Of a DNA stretch of 64,000 bases, positions 18,025 through 25,541 are shown in pieces. The notes beneath the pieces were generated by a model that was given only the letters and a program-made list of their open reading frames with translations, did not search any database and was not told the origin of the DNA. The stretch is from positions 124,001 through 188,000 of the forward strand of contig CAIYWI010000097.1 of NCBI GenBank assembly GCA_903929885.1. The letters run 5' to 3'. How positions within the stretch are numbered: the first letter of the stretch is position 1; each line of letters opens with the position of its first letter. Position numbers and translations under genes: made by a program. The DNA comes from an uncultured Phycisphaerales bacterium. Lineage in GTDB: Bacteria; Planctomycetota; Phycisphaerae; Phycisphaerales; UBA1924.

Positions 18025-18079
18025 GTCCCTCCTCCCGACTGATGATCGCTCCGCGAGGGTGCGCGTTGCGGGGAGGGAC
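18025..18079 (-). promoter_or_regulatory. Intercistronic inverted repeat between the two glycosidase genes
   Basis: GTCCCTCC at 18025-18032 pairs with GGAGGGAC at 18072-18079, with a 39-base loop. In the minus-strand transcript this stem would sit just upstream of the ribosome site of the 15927-18005 gene. It could be a processing or translational element, or chance in GC-rich DNA. Confidence 0.25.
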
Positions 18080-18101
18080 GATGCGAATGGTCTCCGTACC
18101 T

Positions 18102-20009
18102 TCAGCGAACGAGGCGGAAGGAGTGGACCACGATGCGGCCGGTTCGCGGACCGCCGGAGGCCTGCAGTCCGAGATTCTTCGAGGCATTCATCGTGATGCC
18201 GAAGTCGCCGGCCTGATTGCCGTGGAACTGCTGCCTGCGGAGAGACGCGATGGGCACGCGGTAGGTGGTCCGCTCCCCGGTGCCGAACCAGGCGTCGGCG
18301 ATGAACGCCTCGCCATCGTCGCCCGCGCCGAGGTCGAACTTCGACGAGGTGGGGCCCGAGCCGGCCTCGGCGAAGACGACATTGATTTGCAGCCCCTTGG
18401 GAGCGGTGGCCTCCATCTCGATGACGAAGTACCCGTCGAGATCGGTCGATCCCGCCGGACCACGCGGGATGGCGCACGAGGCGGGCCCGAAGATGTTGAT
18501 GCCGGCGCCGTACTGCGAACCCGCGTCGTACTCGAGAACGAGCGCATCACCCTCGCGACTCCATCGCATCGATGCATCCGGCGCGCCCCACGTCTCGGGA
18601 TCTCTCACCCACGGCTGGAGCAGATCCAGCGCGGGTGGCCGCCCGGGGTGCTGCCCCGGCTCGTAGGTGACGGCGCGACGCTTCGGCAGCGTGGCGGGCA
18701 TTTGTCGCGTGGTCTTGGCGTGCACGTCGTGAAGCGTGGCGTTGGCCCGAGACATGCCCGCGAGCAGCTCGCCGTAGGGCTTGTCATGAATGTCGACGAT
18801 GCCGTAGTTGGAGTTCTCGCCGTCGAATCTGCCCTCGGGCGACTGGTCGGAGAACTCGAACCAGTGCGATCCGATGACCACCGGCAACGACAGCGTGTCG
18901 GGAACCAGCCCCTCGTACGCGGCGGCCCGCTCGGCCTGCGTTTCCACGATCGCTCCCGCCCCGCGGGTGTTGGGATTGCCGCTGGCGTTGGACCGCGACC
19001 GCCACGAGAACTCGGTATGCATCAGCGGGCGACCGCCCAGCAGCCAGAACCTCGCCAGCGTTCGTTCGTCGGCGCGAGGTTCGAACACGTACTGATTCAC
19101 GGAGACGACGTCGCAGTGTCTCCCGCACGCGCGGATCACGGATTCGGGGGCGTTGCCCGGGAAGCGCACGCCCAGCAGCAGCGTCCCGGGCATCTCCTCT
19201 CGCGTGATCCTCGCGGCGACCTCGAAGAAGCGGTCGGCCAACATCGCCGTGAAGGCCTCGCGGTCGGCCATGGCGGCGTCGCCCGAACAACTCTGCATGG
19301 TGACGGCATCGACGGCGTCCCACGTGTCGAACGAACGCCCCCACGCCTGCGCGAAGCCCTTGAGCGACCCGTGGCGTTCCTCGAGAAACTTGACGGCGCC
19401 TTGGCGCCGCACGTTGTCGGAGGCCAGTTCGAAGGCCTTTTCGAGGAGCGTGTAGGTGGGAATGTCGTCCCAACCCGACTTGCCGAACCATGGCATCTCG
19501 TTGTCGAGAAAGACGCCGAGAACGTCAGCGTCTTTCGGAATTCTCGCGATGCCCGCCTTGGTGTTGGAGCGCACGTACGCCTCGAAGTCGGGGCGAAGCG
19601 CGTCGAGACATCGGACATGATCCCCCTCGACCACGTACAGCACCGGCGTGCAGGGCATCGCACCGCCCTCGACCACGGCGGCCGCGCTCCAAGCACCCAG
19701 CGTGTTGAAGCCGTGATCGGTCAGCAGGCGGCGAGCGGCGGCGCCCCAGGCCCCCTTGTCGCCCCCGTACTTGGAAGCCACCGGCGCATAAAACGTCGTG
19801 TTCGGTCGCGGGGCGTAGGGTTCGTCGCTGACGTTGTTGACGCCGATGGAGACGAAGCGCTCACCCGTCGCTCGCTCGAACCACCAGACGCCGCGGTCGT
19901 CCTTCACGACCTTGTAGCCCCCGCGAGGTCCGGTCGCCTCGGCGAGGCGGCAGACCAGCAGCGACATGGCACACGCCAGCAGAAGGGCGAACGAGCGAAC
20001 GTGGATCAT
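18102..20009 (-). CDS. Secreted glycoside hydrolase, agarase/GH42-like TIM barrel
   Basis: The 635-aa protein has a signal peptide (MIHVRSFALLLACAMSLLVC). A barrel domain opens with FVSIGVNNVSDEPYAP. Candidate catalytic residues are the Glu in GVFLDNEMPW (acid/base) and the Glu in LMHTEFSWRS (nucleophile); their spacing fits clan GH-A enzymes related to agarases. The C-terminal 150 residues (GYFVIEMEATAPKGLQI onward) look like a beta-sandwich carbohydrate-binding domain. The start at 20009 is supported by the signal peptide and a GAGGAG site. Lying upstream of another secreted glycosidase, it probably takes part in breaking down a complex polysaccharide; I cannot name the substrate. Confidence 0.8.
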   Translation of the reverse strand: MIHVRSFALLLACAMSLLVCRLAEATGPRGGYKVVKDDRGVWWFERATGERFVSIGVNNVSDEPYAPRPNTTFYAPVASKYGGDKGAWGAAARRLLTDHGFNTLGAWSAAAVVEGGAMPCTPVLYVVEGDHVRCLDALRPDFEAYVRSNTKAGIARIPKDADVLGVFLDNEMPWFGKSGWDDIPTYTLLEKAFELASDNVRRQGAVKFLEERHGSLKGFAQAWGRSFDTWDAVDAVTMQSCSGDAAMADREAFTAMLADRFFEVAARITREEMPGTLLLGVRFPGNAPESVIRACGRHCDVVSVNQYVFEPRADERTLARFWLLGGRPLMHTEFSWRSRSNASGNPNTRGAGAIVETQAERAAAYEGLVPDTLSLPVVIGSHWFEFSDQSPEGRFDGENSNYGIVDIHDKPYGELLAGMSRANATLHDVHAKTTRQMPATLPKRRAVTYEPGQHPGRPPALDLLQPWVRDPETWGAPDASMRWSREGDALVLEYDAGSQYGAGINIFGPASCAIPRGPAGSTDLDGYFVIEMEATAPKGLQINVVFAEAGSGPTSSKFDLGAGDDGEAFIADAWFGTGERTTYRVPIASLRRQQFHGNQAGDFGITMNASKNLGLQASGGPRTGRIVVHSFRLVR

Positions 20010-20079
20010 CCGAATGCTCCTCGAGGACGATCTGCAGGATCGTCCGGAGGGAAGATATCCACCCCGGCCCGTGCGAGCG

Positions 20080-21486
20080 TCAGGGCGAGGCGACCCATGC
20101 GGCGCCGGGGCGCCTGCGAAGCGGACGAGGGGATCCATTGTCAAGGTGGATGGTCCGGCCGGCCTTGATCGTCTCGACGACCCGGAGGTCGGCCAAGCCG
20201 GCCGCCCCGACCGACAGCGGATCGCCGGAGAGGATGACCAGATCTGCCGCCTTGCCGGCTTCGATGGAGCCCTTGAACTGCTCTTCACCGATCGCGAAGG
20301 CCGCGCCCCGCGTGACCCCGGCGATCGCAGCCTCGATGTCGATTCGCTCTCGCGGACCGAGGATGTCCCCGCTCGCTGTTCGACGACCGACTGCCGCCTG
20401 CACCACCCGCAGCGGATCGGCGCATCCAACCGAGGAGTGGAACGCCACTGGCACTCCGTGGGCAAGCGCGGTCGCGGCGGGCGAAAGCCGTTCGGCGGCA
20501 TCGATCGACCCCATGCCCTCCCGGAGACGGTCGCCGTCGAGCACGAGTCGACCGGGACCGAATGCAACCGACACCTTCGGTTCGGCCAGGGAAGCGAGGT
20601 GCTCGGCTCCCAGTTGATCCGCGCCGACCAGCACGGTGCGACGATCGGCCGGCCCCTTCGATGCCGCCACTTCGACCACCCCGTCGACGAATCGCCCGAT
20701 GGCCTCGGCACCGTGGGCTCGCGCCATCACCTGCCAACCGTTCTCGAACGCGAGGGACAGAGCATCCCTGATGAGCGGCGGCGAGTCCACCGCCGTCTCG
20801 CCGTCCGAGCCGTCGGTCGGGTCGAGCGACGCGACAAGGTCACGATCCATCACCACCGTGATGCCGGCGACGCGATATCCGTTGGTGTATCCGGCCGATC
20901 GCCACGGCGTGGCGAGCGGACCCGGCGTGATCGTCACTCCATCCAGCGTCGCGTACCCCGCCACGTCGATGACCATGCCTCTGGCGGCGGCAAGGCGAAC
21001 CAGGGCGTCATGCGAGGCTTGGTCGACACCGGCTTCCGCGACGGTCGTGTAGCCGCGGGCGGCCAGGGCCTGCTGCCCGGCCTTCGCAGCCGCCACGCGA
21101 GCGTCGGTCGACAGAGCGGCGACGGCGGTCGCGATCTCGGTGTCGGAGAGGGGCGAGCCCTCCGGCGAACCTGCGAGCAGACCCGCCGCGATGCACGACC
21201 CGTGCGGATCGATGAAGCCGGGAAGCACCACCCGGCCGTCGAGATCACGCACGCGGGTGGCATCGCCCTTGAAGGCCAGGATGCGTTCGACGCTGCCGAC
21301 GGCCAACACGCGACCATCTCGGACGGCGATGGCCTGCGCACGGGGGACGGCGGGATCCATCGTCACGACGGAGGCGTCGACGATGATCGTGTCGGCGACG
21401 TCCTCGGCCTTTGCGGCAGCGGCGGCAATCAGCGGCAGGACGGCGGCCAGAGACGCGCCAAGGCGAGGAGCGAATCGAGTGGTCAT
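20080..21486 (-). CDS. Exported amidohydrolase-family protein with degraded metal site
   Basis: The overall plan matches YtcJ-like amidohydrolases: an N-terminal beta-sandwich (AIAVRDGRVLAVG), PGFIDPHG, a TIM barrel, and a C-terminal IEAGKAADLVILSGDPL block. The N-terminus (residues 1-27) looks like a signal peptide. Several catalytic positions are altered. The HxH pair reads H95-G-S97. The usual later His position reads LVGADQL. The usual Gly-Ser-Asp motif reads VAFHSSVGCADP. It may therefore be a non-catalytic relative or use a different site. ATG 21486 has an AAGGAG site; the longer frame to 21519 adds no useful sequence. Length is 468 aa. Confidence 0.75.
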   Translation of the reverse strand: MTTRFAPRLGASLAAVLPLIAAAAAKAEDVADTIIVDASVVTMDPAVPRAQAIAVRDGRVLAVGSVERILAFKGDATRVRDLDGRVVLPGFIDPHGSCIAAGLLAGSPEGSPLSDTEIATAVAALSTDARVAAAKAGQQALAARGYTTVAEAGVDQASHDALVRLAAARGMVIDVAGYATLDGVTITPGPLATPWRSAGYTNGYRVAGITVVMDRDLVASLDPTDGSDGETAVDSPPLIRDALSLAFENGWQVMARAHGAEAIGRFVDGVVEVAASKGPADRRTVLVGADQLGAEHLASLAEPKVSVAFGPGRLVLDGDRLREGMGSIDAAERLSPAATALAHGVPVAFHSSVGCADPLRVVQAAVGRRTASGDILGPRERIDIEAAIAGVTRGAAFAIGEEQFKGSIEAGKAADLVILSGDPLSVGAAGLADLRVVETIKAGRTIHLDNGSPRPLRRRPGAAWVASP

Positions 21487-21550
21487 GCAGACTCCTTGAT
21501 TGGAGCCATGGTATTCCACGAGTGCCGAGCGCCCGCGGCGTGCACGACGG

Positions 21551-23191
21551 TCAGCGTGCGTACTCGATGGCGCGGGTCTCGCGGAGCACCGTGACGCGAA
21601 TCTCGCCCGGGAAGGTCATCTCCTCGCTGATCTTCTTCGAGATCTGGTGGGCGATGAGGAACGCCTCGTCGTCGTCGACCTTGGCGGCGTCGATCATCAC
21701 GCGGACCTCGCGGCCGGCCTGGATGGCGTACGCCTCGGTCACGCCCCGGAAGCCCATGGCGATGTCCTGGAGTTCGTTGAGGCGTTGGACATACTTCTCC
21801 ATGCTCTCGCGACGAGCCCCGGGACGGGCCGAGGAGACCGCGTCGGCGGCCATGACGATCGGGGTGTAGAAACTGGTGGAGGGGATGTCGGCGTGGTGGC
21901 CGCCGATGGCGTTGAGGACCGGCTCCTTCTCGCCGAACTGCTTGGCGAAGTCCATGCCGATCTTGGGGTGGCCGCCCTCCATTTCGTGGTCCATCGCCTT
22001 GCCGATGTCATGGAGGAAGCCGCAGCGGCGAGCGACCGCGCCGTCGAGACCCAGCTGCTCGGCGATGATCTGGCACAGGAACCCCACCTCGATCGAGTGT
22101 CGCAAGACGTTCTGGCCGTAGCTCGTGCGGTAATGGAGCTTGCCCATGGCCTCGAGGATCTTGGGGTGCAGCCCTCGCAGGTTGACCTCGACGGCGGCAT
22201 CCTTGCCGTACTTCATGATGCGCTCGTTGGTCTCGCTGCGGACCTTCTCGACGATCTCCTCGATTCGGGAGGGATGCATGCGACCGTCGGCGATGAGTCG
22301 CTCGAGCGACTCGACGGCGATGGCCTGACGGACCTTGTCGAAGCACGAAACGATGATGACGCCGGGCGTGTCGTCGACGATGATGTCGACCCCGGTGGCC
22401 TTCTCGATGGCGCGAATGTTGCGCCCCTCGCGACCGATGATGCGTCCCTTCATGTCGTCGGAGGGAATCGCCACGCTGCGGACGGTGCTCTCGGAGACAT
22501 GCTCGCCGGCGAATCGCTGCACGGCCATCAGCGTGATCTCGCGGGCCTTTTCCTTGGCCTCGGCCTCGGCCTCCTCGACGATCTTGCGGGCGACCTTGCC
22601 CATCTCGTGGCGGGTGTCGTCGGCGATGCGTTCGAGCAGCAGCTCGCGGGCCTGGGCGGGCGTCATGTTCGCCGTCCGCTGGAGGGCCTCGACCTGCTCG
22701 ACCAGCGTCTTCTCGAGTTGCTCCCGAACACGCTGCGTCTCGGCCTCCTTGGACCGCAGCGAGTCGAGTTGTCGCGACACCGCCTGCTCCTTCTGGCCCA
22801 GCGACTCCTCCTTGCGGTCGAGCGCGTCCTCTCGCTTGGAAAGCCGTCGCTCCGTCTCCCGCAGTTCGTGCCGCGCGGCCTCGAGCTCCTTCTCGGCGGC
22901 GGCCTTGCGGTCGAGCGCGGAGCGTTCGCCGTCCAGGCGGATCCGTTCGGCTTCGGCGCGGGCCTCCTGCTCGGCCCGTTCGAGCGTGCGACGAGCCTCC
23001 TCCCGCTCGGCCGCCACGGCCCCCTTTCCCATCGTCTTCGCGATGACGAACGCCGCAACGCCCGCGACGACGGCCGCGATGGCCACGCTTGCGGCGAAGG
23101 TCGCCGTCGAGATCTCGGCGACGACGAGCGGGGCGACGGGAGACGTGGAGGCGATCGAAGAGAGTCGGGTCGTGACGTCCATGGTCCGCAT
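21551..23191 (-). CDS. rny: Ribonuclease Y
   Basis: RNase Y is a membrane-anchored endoribonuclease that starts mRNA decay. The 546-aa protein has one N-terminal membrane segment (ATFAASVAIAAVVAGVAAFVI) and a long charged coiled coil to about residue 240. A KH domain follows (MKGRIIGREGRNIRAIE), then an HD domain with RRCGFLHDIGKA and GGHHAD. It starts at ATG 23191, or at ATG 23182 three codons later. The frame is open to 23446, but that extension is Arg/Pro-rich with no conserved character. The GAGGAGG nearest the start is 17 bases upstream, farther than usual. A 519-bp divergent region with two dyads lies upstream. Confidence 0.95.
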   Translation of the reverse strand: MRTMDVTTRLSSIASTSPVAPLVVAEISTATFAASVAIAAVVAGVAAFVIAKTMGKGAVAAEREEARRTLERAEQEARAEAERIRLDGERSALDRKAAAEKELEAARHELRETERRLSKREDALDRKEESLGQKEQAVSRQLDSLRSKEAETQRVREQLEKTLVEQVEALQRTANMTPAQARELLLERIADDTRHEMGKVARKIVEEAEAEAKEKAREITLMAVQRFAGEHVSESTVRSVAIPSDDMKGRIIGREGRNIRAIEKATGVDIIVDDTPGVIIVSCFDKVRQAIAVESLERLIADGRMHPSRIEEIVEKVRSETNERIMKYGKDAAVEVNLRGLHPKILEAMGKLHYRTSYGQNVLRHSIEVGFLCQIIAEQLGLDGAVARRCGFLHDIGKAMDHEMEGGHPKIGMDFAKQFGEKEPVLNAIGGHHADIPSTSFYTPIVMAADAVSSARPGARRESMEKYVQRLNELQDIAMGFRGVTEAYAIQAGREVRVMIDAAKVDDDEAFLIAHQISKKISEEMTFPGEIRVTVLRETRAIEYAR

Positions 23192-23340
23192 GCCGCGGCG
23201 TGGCGCGGCCTCCTCGGTGCAAGTGAACAGGCGGCACCCCCGAAGGAACGCGCGACGACACGACACGCCTAATCCGTGCAAGGATCCCGGAGGGAACCGC
23301 TCGCGTTCATCGGAACCGATCCCGCCTATGGCGGCCGCAC

Positions 23341-23360
23341 CCGGTCGCGCACGCGACCGG
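23341..23360. promoter_or_regulatory. Perfect dyad CCGGTCGCG-CA-CGCGACCGG
   Basis: Nine-base arms are separated by two bases, 150 bp upstream of the rny start. There is no adjacent T-run. It may be an operator or a leader hairpin. Confidence 0.4.
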
Positions 23361-23576
23361 TCACGATCAAGAAGGGAGGTTCGGAACGAGACTAAACGCG
23401 AGGAGGGGCGAAGCTCGGGCAGCGGTTCGTGTTCCCCCCGCGACACTGCCCGTGGCGCGGAGGATTCCGGGGATCTTTGCTCGTGCCACGCTTGCGCGAC
23501 GCTGACGGATGAAGCATGAATGAAGTGCGTCGCGGCGGGGCGTTGGGGTTCGGCAGGTTGTCGCCGCCGGTTCCAT

Positions 23577-23600
23577 GCGACCGAACGGACGTTCGGTCGC
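23577..23600. promoter_or_regulatory. Perfect dyad GCGACCGAAC-GGAC-GTTCGGTCGC
   Basis: Ten-base arms with a four-base centre lie 111 bp before the 23711 start. The shape resembles operators of dimeric repressors such as the TetR type. Only TTT follows the right arm, and neither flanking gene ends here, so a terminator is unlikely. Confidence 0.45.
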
Positions 23601-23710
23601 TTTCATGGGTTCCGGAAGCGTCCCTATGCTAGGACGGGCCGCGGGCGGCCGGGTCGAAGCGACCCTCCCGCGACACCCTGACACGTCACGAACGCCGCAG
23701 GAAGCCACCC

Positions 23711-24478
23711 ATGCCCGTGCGATCCAACCGCGTGCTTGCCCTCGTTCCCGCCCCCCGAGCCTGGCTGGCGGCCCTCTCGTTGGCCTCGATCCTGCCTTGG
23801 GCGACCGGATGCGGCGCGGCGCCCTCGCGTCACCATGTAGCGGTGACGGGCGACGCGGCCGTCACGCGGCCGCTGGCGATCGACGTCGACAATCAGCACG
23901 GCAGCGTCGAGATCCTCGTCGACCCGGGCATCGAGCGGCCGCTCGTCAAGGCCAGCAGCCCGGGGTCGACTGCGACCGATCGTCAGCCGGACTTCGTCAG
24001 CGCTGAGTTGCTGACCGAAGGCGGGCGAGGCGTGTTGCGAGTGGTCGCCTCGAGCCCCGACCGCCCGGAACCCAAGTACGTCACCCTTCGCGTCACGGTG
24101 CCATCCTGCGACGGCCTCCGCATCCGCAACGCGGGCGGCCCCGTCCGGGCATGGGGCGTCGGCGGCGCGGTCGATGTGTTGAACGACATGCCCGGCCTGA
24201 CCGGCGGCACCTCCGTTCGCTTCGCCTCGCCGATGACCCAACCCGTCACCATTCGCGCCAACCACGGCGGCATCGAACTCCGGGTGCCCGAGGGCTCGAC
24301 CGGATTGCTCCGCTTCAAGACTGACCGAGGATTGATCCGCAGCGACACGGCGAGGGCCGCCATCCGCGGAGCGACCACGAACGCATTCGAGCAGGCGGCG
24401 TCCCTCAACGGTGGCCAGAACGCCGTCACGCTCACCGCAGAAACCGGCGAGATCGACTTCATCTACGGCCGTCGGTGA
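23711..24478 (+). CDS. Lipoprotein with DUF4097-like beta-helical domain
   Basis: This 255-aa protein has a signal sequence ending in a lipobox-like ATGC with Cys34. The mature part is repetitive beta structure with short strands such as IDVDNQHGSVEILVD, LRIRNAGGPVRAWG, VTIRANHGGIELRV and LTAETGEIDFIYG. That is the pattern of DUF4097/DUF2807 adhesin-like proteins. The function of such proteins is not established; many are surface lipoproteins linked to envelope stress. AGGAAG precedes the ATG at good spacing. It converges with the PilZ gene, 16 bp away. Confidence 0.72.
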   Translation: MPVRSNRVLALVPAPRAWLAALSLASILPWATGCGAAPSRHHVAVTGDAAVTRPLAIDVDNQHGSVEILVDPGIERPLVKASSPGSTATDRQPDFVSAELLTEGGRGVLRVVASSPDRPEPKYVTLRVTVPSCDGLRIRNAGGPVRAWGVGGAVDVLNDMPGLTGGTSVRFASPMTQPVTIRANHGGIELRVPEGSTGLLRFKTDRGLIRSDTARAAIRGATTNAFEQAASLNGGQNAVTLTAETGEIDFIYGRR

Positions 24479-24481
24479 GGC

Positions 24482-24496
24482 GAACGGCCGCCGTTC
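24482..24496. terminator. Possible bidirectional hairpin between convergent genes
   Basis: GAACGGC-C-GCCGTTC is perfectly self-complementary and overlaps the stop of the PilZ gene. No T-tract follows on either side, so it is at best a weak or Rho-assisted end. Confidence 0.25.
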
Positions 24497-25373
24497 AAGC
24501 GGCCTTGGCGTGCGCCAGGGGCGCCACGGTGTCGACGTACCGGAGAATCTGCTCCACCACGAAGTCGCGGTGCGACTGGTTGAAGCTGAAGTCGAAGGCC
24601 GCGCCTGCGATGACGTTCTGCTCGCTGTCGAGGTGCTTGTGCACGAGGCGGGCGGTGACGGCCAGCGGCGCGGGGATGATCGGCCGCAGGTCGATTCGCA
24701 TCCACACGAGGCGGCAGCGGTCTGCCGCCGAGGCGTCCTCCTTCGAGAAGATCAGCCCGAGGCCGCCGCCGCCGATGTTCATCAACTGCCCGTGAAATCT
24801 CGGCCCGACCTCGGGCAGGGTCGACTGCCCGATGCCCGAGCCGTCGGAAGTGCCGGCCTCCAGCCCGTGGATCACGACGCGATTGGCGGCCTCCGCGAGC
24901 GAGACCGACATCGGGTTGAGCAGCGGCCAGCACTCGACCTTGGGCAGGTGAAGTTCCGCCGTCGAGACGCGAAGGAAGTCGCGACGCGGGCATCGTTCCA
25001 CCTTGTGCGGCATGGCGAGCCGCAGGCCCCGACTGGCCCCGCCCCACGGAGACGCTCCGTCGGCCGGCCCGAGCAACCGCGACTGGAACATCCAGCGATT
25101 CTGCCCCACCGCCAGCACCCCGATGATGTCGGAGCCGGGCGAAAGGGGAACGGACACGCCGGCGGCGCCCGCGTGCTCGACGAGGATCTCGCTCTCCGAA
25201 AGGCCGATCACCCGCACGCGCCACATCAGATCGGGGACGTCGGCATGGTGCGCGGCGTTCCCCGGCGCAGCTGCCCGGTGGCTGTCGAGCGTGAACTCGA
25301 TGCCGCCACCACGTTGATAGATCTGCTGAAGACTCTCTCGCCAACGTTCGGTTCGAGATCGCTGCGCCGGCAT
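24495..25373 (-). CDS. PilZ-domain (YcgR-like) protein, probable c-di-GMP effector
   Basis: The 292-aa protein has an N-terminal beta-rich YcgR-like half (about 1-125) and a C-terminal PilZ-like half. The first PilZ motif is RRDFLRVS. The second, usually D/NxSxxG, reads NIGGGGLGL, so the Ser is replaced by Gly and c-di-GMP affinity could be changed. RLVHKHLDSEQNVIAGAAFDF matches the later strands. YcgR-like proteins slow flagella or control secretion when c-di-GMP rises. CAGGAG supports ATG 25373. It lies 168 bp after tgpA on the same strand and may have its own promoter. Confidence 0.75.
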   Translation of the reverse strand: MPAQRSRTERWRESLQQIYQRGGGIEFTLDSHRAAAPGNAAHHADVPDLMWRVRVIGLSESEILVEHAGAAGVSVPLSPGSDIIGVLAVGQNRWMFQSRLLGPADGASPWGGASRGLRLAMPHKVERCPRRDFLRVSTAELHLPKVECWPLLNPMSVSLAEAANRVVIHGLEAGTSDGSGIGQSTLPEVGPRFHGQLMNIGGGGLGLIFSKEDASAADRCRLVWMRIDLRPIIPAPLAVTARLVHKHLDSEQNVIAGAAFDFSFNQSHRDFVVEQILRYVDTVAPLAHAKAA

Positions 25374-25541
25374 GAGAGTGCTCCTGACCTGGGCGTTCGG
25401 ATGGGTCGATCCCCCGCTCGGGGAATCCGGCCGCGACGGTCATCGACGTCTCGGACGTGCGGATTCACTCACCGCCGCCGCACGAGTCGGACGCGACCAG
25501 CCTCGCGCGGCAGGACCGGCACGAACGGTTCGTCCGGACGG

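Larger units (their letters stand above)
23192..23710. other. 519-bp divergent intergenic region with two related dyads
   Basis: I see no credible gene between rny (leftward) and the lipoprotein gene (rightward). The region holds perfect dyads at 23341-23360 and 23577-23600 that share a GCGACC/GGTCGC core. A long 5' leader for rny, or regulator sites for either gene, could explain the length. Confidence 0.5.

Noticed and set aside
15852-20168. A 1438-codon open frame on the plus strand across both glycosidase genes
   Set aside because: It is antisense to two proteins with signal peptides and catalytic motifs. Its own translation is Arg/Gly/His-rich without any domain. High GC at third positions keeps antisense frames open.
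23192-23446. N-terminal extension of RNase Y by 85 codons
   Set aside because: It would put an Arg/Pro-rich segment before the conserved membrane anchor, and it has no family match.
25521-25540. Short palindromes after the tgpA stop as a terminator
   Set aside because: Arms are six and five bases with no T-tract; expected often in GC-rich DNA.
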